Positions 42,725-50,739 of a stretch of DNA of 64,000 nt are shown here, piece by piece. How positions within the stretch are numbered: the first letter of the stretch is position 1; each line of letters opens with the position of its first letter. Both the position numbers and the translations under genes were made by a program. The notes under the pieces were generated by a model. It saw only the letters and a list, made by a program, of their open reading frames with translations. It was not told the origin of the DNA and did not search any database. The DNA is from Thermoflexibacter ruber. GTDB lineage: Bacteria; Bacteroidota; Bacteroidia; Cytophagales; Thermoflexibacteraceae. The DNA lies in NCBI RefSeq assembly GCF_900113045.1, contig NZ_FONY01000024.1, positions 22,976-86,975 of the forward strand, in the 5' to 3' direction.

Positions 42725-43954
42725 TCAAATTTCAAAATATCCTATCGAGCCACCTACCCAGTCCAAACCCTTATTAAAATCTACTCCCATCATTTTCCCT
42801 TTACTCAATCGGACAAGGTTCGTTACTACCTCCATTTTCCCATCTATACAAAGAAGCAACATGCGTATTTCTACTTTGGCGGAGATATCCAAAGTTTGGA
42901 TAATCGGCTGATAATGCACTTTTTTCATCAAAATATAATTAGCGGGGTCAAGGTGCTTATCTGCATAGATTTGCTCTATGTCCGCTTTGCTTACATCAAA
43001 CTTTACTCCTGCCCCTGCAAAAGAGAAAAGGGGCTTTAGCACATAGTTTTCTAAATCATCAGGAATAGAGGGAAGCTGATGCAAAAATTTGGTAGGAGGC
43101 ACATACTTGCTTTTTAAGAAAGGTAAAGTGAATTTGCTAATCTTAAAGAACCAGTTAGGGTGTGCTAACCAGTTTACGTCCAAATCTTCGCGAAAATCAA
43201 AATGTAGTTCCAAGTCTTTGCGAAGGTTCAACTCGTCAAAAATAACGCGATTGTAAATCCTTTCTATCCAAATTTTCTTGCCGTTTTCCTCATAGTAAAG
43301 TTTAGTTTTCCCATTAGCTACTTTTTCACTGCGAACTTGGGTGATACAAACAGGTTTTACTCCTAAAAACCTTTCAGTGCAAGAAAAATCTATTTTTGTT
43401 TTTTGCTTATCCGGCTCTATCTCCAGCAAAATTACGTTTTCTGGCTTGCTCTCCCCTACTATGACTGTTTTAAGCGTTTCTATGTATAGTTGATTGTCCG
43501 TAACAAATTCATCTTTAAGAAAATGAGTCAAAGAAGAAGGTATGGCATAGTGCTTCCTGTATTTGAGGTTCAAAAAATGCTGGAAGCAAAAAAGGGAAGG
43601 AAAGCCTTGTAGCTCTATAAGTTGCGGGATAAGTCTTTCTGGGTTCTGCTCGTCTTGGCACAGAGCAAAATCTACTGCCATAAAGGTAGGCTGGTTATCT
43701 TCATTTGGCACGCTCAGATGTGGCGGAGTAGCTAAGTGCATCTTAGCTGCATAATCTGCTTGCCAAATTTGACCTACTATTTCTTGAGTGGCTTCTATCA
43801 AGATGTTTTTCAAGTTTTTATCTATAAAAACGGGGGTTTCGCAAATCTTGAAGGCTACTCTATAACCAAATTCCTCTGCAATGTCATCTAAGAGGGCATC
43901 GTACTTTTCTTGTGAAAATTGAGCATTAAATTGTCGGCGAAGTGTTGGAATCAT
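42725..43954 (-). CDS. ATP-grasp-like protein of unknown substrate
   Basis: A 409-residue protein from ATG 43954, where the conserved sequence begins (MIPTLRRQFNAQFSQEKYDA). A longer frame to 43996 is less likely because a -7-like element (43972-43979) lies inside it. The sequence suggests an ATP-grasp ligase: VLKPLFSFAGAGVKFDVSKA resembles the phosphate/Mg loop (K-P-L-x-S-x-A-G-x-G-V), and VEIRMLLLCIDGKMEVVTNL with a following Arg-rich strand fits the second metal-binding part. The N-terminal two-thirds has FLGVKPVCITQVRSEKVA and WIERIYNRVIFDELN. The natural acid and amine substrates are unknown. It is divergent from nuoI. Confidence 0.6.
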   Translation of the reverse strand: MIPTLRRQFNAQFSQEKYDALLDDIAEEFGYRVAFKICETPVFIDKNLKNILIEATQEIVGQIWQADYAAKMHLATPPHLSVPNEDNQPTFMAVDFALCQDEQNPERLIPQLIELQGFPSLFCFQHFLNLKYRKHYAIPSSLTHFLKDEFVTDNQLYIETLKTVIVGESKPENVILLEIEPDKQKTKIDFSCTERFLGVKPVCITQVRSEKVANGKTKLYYEENGKKIWIERIYNRVIFDELNLRKDLELHFDFREDLDVNWLAHPNWFFKISKFTLPFLKSKYVPPTKFLHQLPSIPDDLENYVLKPLFSFAGAGVKFDVSKADIEQIYADKHLDPANYILMKKVHYQPIIQTLDISAKVEIRMLLLCIDGKMEVVTNLVRLSKGKMMGVDFNKGLDWVGGSIGYFEI

Positions 43955-43971
43955 AATATTGAGTATTTTTA

Positions 43972-43979
43972 CAAAAATA
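43972..43979 (-). promoter_or_regulatory. Candidate -7 element for the ATP-grasp-like gene
   Basis: The minus strand reads TATTTTTG, a TAnnTTTG match 17 bases ahead of the chosen start at 43954. The possible TTTG box at 43994-43997 is spaced too closely (14 bases), so the match is partial. Confidence 0.35.
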
Positions 43980-44058
43980 TAAAAGGCAATAATCAAAGTA
44001 GATTTTGTCCTTACAAATTTTTACTCAGAGGTAAATATACAAAGTAATCATTTAAAAG

Positions 44059-44066
44059 TAACTTTG
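44059..44066 (+). promoter_or_regulatory. Candidate -7 element upstream of nuoI
   Basis: TAACTTTG fits TAnnTTTG and lies 120 bases ahead of the nuoI start. The -33 side is not clear. Confidence 0.3.
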
Positions 44067-44186
44067 TGTCGAAGTTTCGGTAAAAAGAGGAACATTTTTT
44101 AAAGAAAACGAATTAAACATACAAGCATCAAAAAACAGCCTAAGACTGTGATGCAAAGCTACATTTAGTTTGTAACACCCAATTAG

Positions 44187-44879
44187 ATGACACCCAAAGA
44201 ATATTTTACTAACGTTCACGAATCTATCAGCACACTTTCAAAAGGGATTAGGCTGACGTTCAGGCATTTTAAAAAAGCTATCCAAAATAAAAGACTTCGC
44301 AATACCATACCCGCTACGGACAAAAATTATTTTCAACAAGAGGCTGGCATTGTTACTTTGCAATACCCCAAAGAAAGGTTGCCTATCCCAGACGTAGGTC
44401 GTTACCAACTCCATGTGGAAATAGAGGACTGCATCGTTTGCGATAAATGTGCCAAAATCTGCCCTGTTAATTGCATAGACATAGAGTCGGTCAAAGCCTC
44501 AGAGCAAATAGGAACTGCCTCAGACGGGACTCCTATTCGCCTATATGCTACAAAGTTTGATATTGACATGGCAAAATGCTGTTTTTGTGGACTTTGTACT
44601 ACGGTCTGCCCAACAGAGTGCATTACTATGACCCCAGAATACGATTACAGCGTGTTTGATATTCGCCAAATGAATTTTGCATTCAGCAAAATGACTGAGC
44701 AAGAGGTAGCCATGCGAAAAAAAGAAGCAGAAGAAAGAGAAAAAGCCAAAACTGAAAGCATCAAAGCCGAGTCAGTAAAAACAGAGATAGAACAGAAAAA
44801 AGAAGAAGGTGCAGTAGCAACTCCACCTCCTGAAAAACCTACTTTTAAGCCCAAATTCAAACCGATTATCAAAAAGTAA
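44187..44879 (+). CDS. nuoI: NADH-quinone oxidoreductase subunit I (2 x [4Fe-4S] ferredoxin-type)
   Basis: A 230-residue complex I subunit. Two 4Fe-4S motifs are present: CIVCDKCAKICP (C82, C85, C88, C92) and CCFCGLCTTVCP (C131, C134, C137, C141), with cross-ligand cysteines C96 and C145 completing the clusters. Upstream SIQNK-like membrane-proximal helix and YPKERLPIPDVGRYQLHVE are characteristic of NuoI. The C-terminus has a 45-residue extension rich in Lys, Glu and Pro (about 185-230) not needed for the core fold. It hands electrons to cluster N2. It is isolated from the other nuo genes; the only other one in view is nuoL at 24347. Confidence 0.92.
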   Translation: MTPKEYFTNVHESISTLSKGIRLTFRHFKKAIQNKRLRNTIPATDKNYFQQEAGIVTLQYPKERLPIPDVGRYQLHVEIEDCIVCDKCAKICPVNCIDIESVKASEQIGTASDGTPIRLYATKFDIDMAKCCFCGLCTTVCPTECITMTPEYDYSVFDIRQMNFAFSKMTEQEVAMRKKEAEEREKAKTESIKAESVKTEIEQKKEEGAVATPPPEKPTFKPKFKPIIKK

Positions 44880-44880
44880 A

Positions 44881-45534
44881 TTAGTTGATTTTGGGTTTCA
44901 TAGAGTTATAAAAATCAAAAAGACGAACCAAATCCTCTCGCCTATCAAAGCGAATACGATTGGCAGCAACAAAGCCTTCTACCTCTCTTGCTTTGTCTTG
45001 CATGAGGGCTAAAATGTCTTTTTTAGTATCTACTAATTTTACTACTTTTTCCTCTTTCATCAACAACACATAATAAGAATCGTCTAATACCGGCACGCTC
45101 GTTCCCATCCAAGGACGATACCCCCACCCCCAAAAGCCCGTAGGATACATCATTCTGTAAGTGATGATTTCTCTATTCAACAGGGTCAGGTAGCCTTCTG
45201 CCAATAGTTCAAAAAAAGTAGGACTTTCGTAATTACCTGATTTTTTGTATGGTAAAGCATAAAAAGCACGTGGCATTTTCAGTACCTCATCAAAAAATTG
45301 GAATGATTCTACCTGAAAAGCACTGAAAGATTTGATAGTATTGTTGTATTGCAATTGGATATTATCCGTATCTAAATCATACTTTATTTTTCCTTTCAAA
45401 GTTTCCCCTGAAAAAAGATTGACTTCCCCATCGTGCCAAAAATCGCGTGAAAGTTGTTGTGCATTTGCTTTACTTTCTGCAAAAAATAAATAAAAAGAAA
45501 ATATGAATAAGGTAACAAAAAATATATTTTTCAT
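44881..45534 (-). CDS. Secreted hypothetical protein
   Basis: A 217-residue exported protein with signal peptide MKNIFFVTLFIFSFYLFFAE and cleavage near ANAQQ. The mature protein has FWHDGEVNLFSGETLKGKIK, YDLDTDNIQLQYNNTIKSFS, ESFQFFDEVLKMPRAFYALP and a C-terminal helical end with LVRLFDFYNSMKP. The segment GETLKGKIKYDLDTDNIQL is a recurrent pattern in Bacteroidota secreted proteins that start with a Gly-rich beta-strand repeat. No function is recognised. It converges with nuoI, stop to stop across 1 base. Confidence 0.65.
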   Translation of the reverse strand: MKNIFFVTLFIFSFYLFFAESKANAQQLSRDFWHDGEVNLFSGETLKGKIKYDLDTDNIQLQYNNTIKSFSAFQVESFQFFDEVLKMPRAFYALPYKKSGNYESPTFFELLAEGYLTLLNREIITYRMMYPTGFWGWGYRPWMGTSVPVLDDSYYVLLMKEEKVVKLVDTKKDILALMQDKAREVEGFVAANRIRFDRREDLVRLFDFYNSMKPKIN

Positions 45535-45680
45535 CTGCTTTCATTGTTTAAATGATACACTAACCCAAAACTCACATTCTTATCTACTTAACGTATTTTG
45601 CACTTCATAAGGTTGCAAAAAATCTTAAAACAATGATAATTAGTATTAAATTAATCCAATCCTAATGATGTCTATTGGCA

Positions 45681-46100
45681 TCAAACACGATTTTCTTGAC
45701 AGATTTCTACTAAGACCCCGTTGGTCGTTTTAGGGTGCAAAAAACACACTAATTTGTTGTCTGCGCCTTGTTTGGGTACTTCATTCAAGAGTATAAAGCC
45801 TTCGTTTTTAAGCCTTTGCATTTCAGAGATAATATCCTCTACTTCATAGGCAATGTGGTGAATTCCCTCCCCTCTTTTCTCAATAAACTTGGCGATAGGG
45901 CTATCTTCTCGGCTGGCTTCTAATAGTTCTATTTTAGTTTCCCCTAATTGAAAAAAAGAAGTAACAACTCCTTCGGATTCAACTTTTTCTTCTTTGTAGG
46001 CTTCTTTGCCAAATAGCTTTGAAAAAAGTTCATTAGAAGCTTTGATACTTTTTACTGCTATGCCTATATGTTCTACTTTTAAAAAGCCTTGATTTGGCAT
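45681..46100 (-). CDS. mce: Methylmalonyl-CoA epimerase
   Basis: A 139-residue vicinal-oxygen-chelate fold enzyme of normal length. It begins VEHIGIAVKSIKASNELFSK with metal ligand H11, then IELLEASREDSPIAKFIEKR, GEGIHHIAYEVEDI (H81/H82) and GVLVEICQE (E132). It interconverts the R and S forms of methylmalonyl-CoA in propionate and odd-chain fatty acid use, feeding succinyl-CoA. The mutase genes are not in this window. Confidence 0.93.
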   Translation of the reverse strand: MPNQGFLKVEHIGIAVKSIKASNELFSKLFGKEAYKEEKVESEGVVTSFFQLGETKIELLEASREDSPIAKFIEKRGEGIHHIAYEVEDIISEMQRLKNEGFILLNEVPKQGADNKLVCFLHPKTTNGVLVEICQENRV

Positions 46101-46156
46101 AAAATATTGATTTATAATTAATTATCTAAATAATTTAGTATTAGATGATGCTTGGG

Positions 46157-46561
46157 TTACTCACTCATTGCCAATATCAGGTCAAACTCCTCTTTTTTCA
46201 AAGGCATGACCGAAAGTCGCGACTGACGAATAAGGGCAATATTTTGCAATTCAGGCGTTTCCTTAATTTTTTGCAAACTGACAGGATGCTTGAGTACTTG
46301 ATAAGGCTCTAAATCCACTACTACCCAGTTGGCATCGTCAGTAGTAGGGTCTTGGTAAAATTCTCTCACTACTTTGGCTATTCCCACCACTGCGGGATTA
46401 TTTACGCTATGATAGAAAAAGACCAAATCTCCTTCTTTCATCGCTTTTAAGTTATTTCTGGCTTGGAAGTTCCGCACTCCATTCCAAAACGTTCTTTTTT
46501 CGTTTACAAAATCGTCCCAACTGTATGCACTGGGTTCTGATTTGACTAACCAATGATTCAT
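46157..46561 (-). CDS. EVE (PUA-like) domain protein
   Basis: A 134-residue EVE-domain protein, complete and of normal size. It starts NHWLVKSEPSAYSWDDFV and continues FWNGVRNFQARNNLKAMKEG, DLVFFYHSVNNPAVVGIAKV and WVVVDLEPYQVLKHPVSL. It ends SVMPLKKEEFDLIL. EVE proteins bind modified bases in DNA or RNA; some are attached to restriction systems, but single-domain ones like this are ordinary housekeeping genes in many bacteria. It is related to the human thymocyte nuclear protein 1 group. Confidence 0.9.
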   Translation of the reverse strand: MNHWLVKSEPSAYSWDDFVNEKRTFWNGVRNFQARNNLKAMKEGDLVFFYHSVNNPAVVGIAKVVREFYQDPTTDDANWVVVDLEPYQVLKHPVSLQKIKETPELQNIALIRQSRLSVMPLKKEEFDLILAMSE

Positions 46562-46589
46562 CTGTTTTTTGAAATTAGAAACTATCCTC

Positions 46590-46622
46590 CAAATTTAACA
46601 CTTTCTACTTCTTTCTTTTCAA
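46590..46622 (-). promoter_or_regulatory. Promoter of the EVE-domain gene
   Basis: The minus strand has TTTTTTG (box near 46620-46626), a 22-base spacer and TAAATTTG (46590-46597), close to the Bacteroidota consensus. The start site would be near 46583, leaving a leader of about 22 bases. Confidence 0.45.
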
Positions 46623-46641
46623 AAAATGATGAAATAACTTT

Positions 46642-49182
46642 TTACAGCCTAAATTGCACACTTCCTTTGATACCAAAGCGGCTGATGTGAGGACGGTCTA
46701 AGTAGGTAAGGCGATGAACAAAGTCTATGCGTAGAAATCTGAAAATATTTTCTATGCCATAACCTACTTCTATATAAGGTTCATCTCTCAAGGCAGAAAA
46801 TGTGCGGAGAGGTATGCCGTCTGGGGTTGTAACAGGAATTAGGTCAATATTTTCTTTTCGCAAGCCCCCGTATAGCACATTAGCCGTAGCTAAAAATCGC
46901 CATTTTAGCTTTTTAATCAAAGGTAAGCGATTGAAAATTAAACCCTCAAAACGATGTACATAGCTAAAAGACAAAGCCCTATCGCTTACAAATTCAAAAA
47001 AGTTCATTAGGTTAAAGGCAAAGCCATTGTAAAAATAGGTTTGATTTCCTAAATGAGCTTCCAAAAGCGGATAAGGAAGGGTATTAGGAATATATACCCC
47101 CGTCAAAGAATAAGTACCCCGCCCAAATGCTCCCATGCGTATTTGCTGAGAAATATTTGCTGAGATTTTCTGATAGTTAAAATCGCTGCCTAATACTCCT
47201 CTCATGCCTAATATCATACGCAAAGTAATAATAGGAGTATTTTTTACATTGATGGATTCGCGACTCATATCGTATTGAATGTACTGCTCTTTGAACGAAA
47301 TGCGACTTTCTAAGGATACCTCCGCAGTAGAGAATGTGCGTTGTCTTTCTACTCCATCAAAAAACTCGAAGCTAAATAAGGGGTCAAAAAATTGATTTTT
47401 AAGGGCTATTTTCTGAATAAATCCTTTAGCTACATCGGTCTGAAAATAAAACTCGTTGGAAAGTTGCATAAAAGGACGACGATTATACATATTGCCCCAA
47501 AGTACAGAAGACGCAAAAAGTGCATTGCTTCTTGCACTAAAATCTGAATTGAGCAAGGCAACTTGACCTAAATCGTATTTGCTATAAAAACCAAATTGTG
47601 TCCACGGCTTGCGAGAAAGGATATAGTCAAAGCCAAGTCCGTACTTAAACCTCTCGTCCTCAGTCCCATAAGCTAAATAACCTTTTAGTATGAGTTTTTT
47701 ATTAAACTCTGCATTCGTTTTAAACCCAAGCCTAATCCGATGTCCTTCGATATTATTGTTAGAGTATAGAAAAATGTACGGTCCTATATCAATTTTTCCT
47801 ACTGATTTATAGCCATTTACTGCAATATCTACAATCTCTATGTAGCTTTTGACTATGGGGAGTTTTTTGATAGTATCAATCATTTGATACATATTCTTCT
47901 CTGTTATCGTCAAAGAATCGTGCCTATTTCTTTCCCAAAATGCTTTATCTTTTAGGTTAGCATCTTCCATGACTGTAATACTCTCCTTAAAAAAGTCATC
48001 GCTTTTGACCTTGTTAATGGTATATTTTTTATTGGAGATGTAAGATTTTGCCAGCAGACCCGCCCAATCGTCTTTAACATCTCCTACATCAACCAGAATA
48101 CGAGTTTTAGCAGGTAGCCATGGCTGATTGGGTTCGGTAGGTTGGAGTTCTTGCTGTATTTTGATTTTCTCTATAAAGTTCAGGTTTGCTTTTTTGTCAA
48201 TCGTCGCTTCTATGCGTTGCAAAGCAAAGTGATAGGTGGAATCAGTAATCCACATCGTTCCTGTAAATGCCAAATCTTGCTCTCGCTTAGGGAAAAACTC
48301 TATGCGATATGTTTTCATGCCATTGACCTGGCTGCTGTCTTTGAGGTCGTAGTCATAAAACCCCTTCCAACCGTCTGCAATAGGTGAAATAAAATCTTTA
48401 TTGAGGATTTTTAGCCAATTCTGATAAAAGTTATACTGCTGAAAAGAAGTCCCAATTATCTGGGCAGATAAACTTCCATCTTCCACCGCAATACCTTGAA
48501 TATTAGTCTTTTTGACAATTTCTCTTTGTTTTTCAGGATTCGCTTGCCAGTAGAAATCAGAAAGGGATTCTGAGATAAATACGGGAATAATAGGTTTACC
48601 GTCCTCCCCAGCAACAGCTTTGGCAGAGTCTATGACAGAAATAATTTGTTGAACAAGTTTGCGTTTTTTGAACTTTTCTGTGATGTTATCTACATCTAAT
48701 TCTATTTTATTGTATGACTCATAACTATAAGCCTGCAAATTTCTTTTATCATTTCTTTCTTTGTTTTTTATTACATTTCGCAAAATTTCCCATGCAGGAT
48801 TTTCGTAGTTTTTTGCAGAAACCACTACCTCTCTCAGTGTAGTTACTTGTGCATTTAGCTGAAAATTAATTATCTGTATTTTACCTTTTTCCACAAAACG
48901 GGTTTTAGAAGAATACCCTACAAAAGAAGCTATCAAAGAATCAGTGGGGGCATCGGTAATTATTTTATAGTAGCCATCAAAGTCTGTGGTTGCTCCATTG
49001 GAAGGACTACCCTTAAAATACACATTGGCAAAGGGAATAGGCTCACCTGTTTCTGCGTCTATTACTTTTCCCGTAATTACTGTTTGCTGAGCGAAAGTAT
49101 CAAAATAAAAAAGCAATAAAACGAAAAGCAACGCTAATCTTTGTGCAACTATCCACAATGACTGCCGTAGAAATCTATCCAT
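46642..49182 (-). CDS. DUF5686 / carboxypeptidase-like regulatory domain outer-membrane protein
   Basis: An 846-residue protein from ATG 49182, which starts a proper signal peptide (RQSLWIVAQRLALLFVLLLF, cleavage near FAQQ); a longer frame to 49260 would bury it. The first mature domain (about 32-115) is a carboxypeptidase-like regulatory fold (VITGKVIDAETGEPIPFANV, GATTDFDGYYKIITD), the same plug-side domain that opens SusC proteins. The rest matches DUF5686: ENPAWEILRNVIKNKERND, FISESLSDFYWQANPEKQRE and long beta strands to the C-terminus (FGIKGSVQFRL, ending in an aromatic/Leu as outer-membrane barrels do). It is probably a barrel in the outer membrane, but the cargo is unknown. Confidence 0.85.
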   Translation of the reverse strand: MDRFLRQSLWIVAQRLALLFVLLLFYFDTFAQQTVITGKVIDAETGEPIPFANVYFKGSPSNGATTDFDGYYKIITDAPTDSLIASFVGYSSKTRFVEKGKIQIINFQLNAQVTTLREVVVSAKNYENPAWEILRNVIKNKERNDKRNLQAYSYESYNKIELDVDNITEKFKKRKLVQQIISVIDSAKAVAGEDGKPIIPVFISESLSDFYWQANPEKQREIVKKTNIQGIAVEDGSLSAQIIGTSFQQYNFYQNWLKILNKDFISPIADGWKGFYDYDLKDSSQVNGMKTYRIEFFPKREQDLAFTGTMWITDSTYHFALQRIEATIDKKANLNFIEKIKIQQELQPTEPNQPWLPAKTRILVDVGDVKDDWAGLLAKSYISNKKYTINKVKSDDFFKESITVMEDANLKDKAFWERNRHDSLTITEKNMYQMIDTIKKLPIVKSYIEIVDIAVNGYKSVGKIDIGPYIFLYSNNNIEGHRIRLGFKTNAEFNKKLILKGYLAYGTEDERFKYGLGFDYILSRKPWTQFGFYSKYDLGQVALLNSDFSARSNALFASSVLWGNMYNRRPFMQLSNEFYFQTDVAKGFIQKIALKNQFFDPLFSFEFFDGVERQRTFSTAEVSLESRISFKEQYIQYDMSRESINVKNTPIITLRMILGMRGVLGSDFNYQKISANISQQIRMGAFGRGTYSLTGVYIPNTLPYPLLEAHLGNQTYFYNGFAFNLMNFFEFVSDRALSFSYVHRFEGLIFNRLPLIKKLKWRFLATANVLYGGLRKENIDLIPVTTPDGIPLRTFSALRDEPYIEVGYGIENIFRFLRIDFVHRLTYLDRPHISRFGIKGSVQFRL

Positions 49183-49410
49183 TAGAAGTTCTTTTAATTT
49201 AATTCTTACCAAATTTGCTGCTTGTTTATTGGCGATATATAGTCCGATGAGATGATGCAATATCCGTATTAAAAACGAAATTTTTACTTTAGAAGTTGTA
49301 CATTGTTACTTCATAACCTACAAATAACTTTTAAAAAACTATAAAATTAATCTCGAAAATAGTTAAAAATTCTCTTATTTTCAAGTAAGATGAAAAAAAT
49401 ACTGATAAGG

Positions 49411-49446
49411 TTGCAAATATTCATTTTTAAAACTTTCTTATTTTTG
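49411..49446 (+). promoter_or_regulatory. Candidate promoter of the EnvC-like gene
   Basis: TATTTTTG (49439-49446) matches the -7 consensus 28 bases before the ATG at 49475. The nearest TTG (49411-49413) is 25 bases upstream, longer than usual. Confidence 0.35.
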
Positions 49447-49474
49447 TCTGAACCCCTTAAAAATTCTTTTCACA

Positions 49475-50671
49475 ATGAGAAATCTACTCATATTATTACT
49501 TTGCTGCTACTGGACACATGTAACTGTTGCTCAAAAAACAAAGCAAGAACTTGATAAAGAAAGAGTGATACAGCAAAAAAAAATACAAGAAGCAGACCAA
49601 GTCTTAAAAAAAACACGGCACTTTAAAGAACTGAATATTAGCAAGTTAGATGAACTGAACAGACAGATAGAACGAAGAAATCATTTGATGAGTACTATCC
49701 TACAAGAAATTCCTCTCATAGACCAAGAAATTGCCCACGCAGATTCTCTAATAAAAACAAACGAAAAGCTACTCCAAAAACTCAAAGATGAATATGCTGA
49801 GATGATTTATCTTTCTGCAAAAGTCAATAATAGTTTAGATAAACTTTCCTTTATCTTCTCCTCTGAATCATTTAACCAGCTCACAAGGCGACTTAATTAC
49901 CTCAAGCAGTATGATGAGGGTAGAAAAAAACAAATCAAGAAGATAGAAAAACACCAAAAAGAATTAGCCTCGCAAAAACAAAGACTCCAACAACAAAAAG
50001 TTGAAAAGGCAAACTTGCTTTCTGATTATGAAAATCAACAACAAAAATTAAAAGAATTGCAGAGCGAGCAATTACTTATTATTAGCTCTCTAAAAAATCG
50101 GGAGAGAGAACTTTTTATAGAAATTGAAAACCGGAAAAAGGCAATGCTACAACTTGATAAAGCAGTAACAGCCGCAATAAACCGAAGCAGTCAAATAGAA
50201 AGCAATATTACAGAAAGTCCCAGCAAAAGAACTCCTGAAAGCATCATAGTAAATACAAAATCTTTTGCAGAGGCTAAAGGCAAATTGGCATGGCCTGTGA
50301 AAGAAGGATTGATTATTGGAAGATTTGGTAAACATAAACACCCTGTTTTAGAGAACATTACTATTGAAAATCTGGGTATAGATATTCGTACTTCGCAAAA
50401 TGAGGGCGTAAGAGTTGTTTATGAGGGTACGGTCATCGCTGTAAGCAAGGTAATGGGTGAGGAGTACATGGTGCTTGTGCAACATGGTGATTACTACACT
50501 GTGTATGCACGTCTTAAAGAAGTAAAAATTAAAATAGGAGAAAAAGTTAAAGCCAGAGAATGGATAGGTAAAGTAGGGATAAATGCTAATAATGGATTGT
50601 CTGAACTTCAATTTCAAGTTTGGCAAAACAAGAAAAAACTCAACCCAGAAGAATGGTTAGCAAAGTATTGA
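49475..50671 (+). CDS. EnvC-like murein hydrolase activator (degenerate M23/LytM domain)
   Basis: A 398-residue exported protein. After the signal peptide (about 1-19, ending VAQK) comes a long coiled coil (about 20-245; for example LDELNRQIERRNHLMSTIL). A LytM domain follows (about 268-398): GKLAWPVKEGLIIGRFGKHK, ENLGIDIRTSQNEGVRVVY, MVLVQHGDYYTVYARLKEVK, GKVGINANNGLSELQFQVW. In active LytM enzymes the domain has HxxxD and HxH zinc ligands. Here H-x-x-x-D is replaced near GIDI and the HLHFE motif reads LQFQV, so it should be catalytically dead. Such proteins activate amidases at the division septum instead of cutting peptidoglycan themselves. Confidence 0.88.
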   Translation: MRNLLILLLCCYWTHVTVAQKTKQELDKERVIQQKKIQEADQVLKKTRHFKELNISKLDELNRQIERRNHLMSTILQEIPLIDQEIAHADSLIKTNEKLLQKLKDEYAEMIYLSAKVNNSLDKLSFIFSSESFNQLTRRLNYLKQYDEGRKKQIKKIEKHQKELASQKQRLQQQKVEKANLLSDYENQQQKLKELQSEQLLIISSLKNRERELFIEIENRKKAMLQLDKAVTAAINRSSQIESNITESPSKRTPESIIVNTKSFAEAKGKLAWPVKEGLIIGRFGKHKHPVLENITIENLGIDIRTSQNEGVRVVYEGTVIAVSKVMGEEYMVLVQHGDYYTVYARLKEVKIKIGEKVKAREWIGKVGINANNGLSELQFQVWQNKKKLNPEEWLAKY

Positions 50672-50684
50672 GTGGAGAAAAAAA

Positions 50685-50715
50685 AATACAGACTGCCCTC
50701 TAAACAGTCTGTATT
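50685..50715 (-). terminator. Strong terminator of the act-cta respiratory operon
   Basis: AATACAGACTG (50685-50695) and CAGTCTGTATT (50705-50715) form a perfect 11-base-pair stem with a 9-base loop. Read on the minus strand it is followed by a run of T (complement of 50678-50686). It lies 24 bases beyond the end of ctaD and 13 bases after envC, so it can also end that transcript. Confidence 0.88.
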
Positions 50716-50739
50716 GAGTATCAAAATATCAGTTTAAAA

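Noticed and set aside
46157..46561. EVE-domain protein as part of a defence system
   Set aside because: It is a single-domain protein among housekeeping genes with no restriction or helicase gene next to it.
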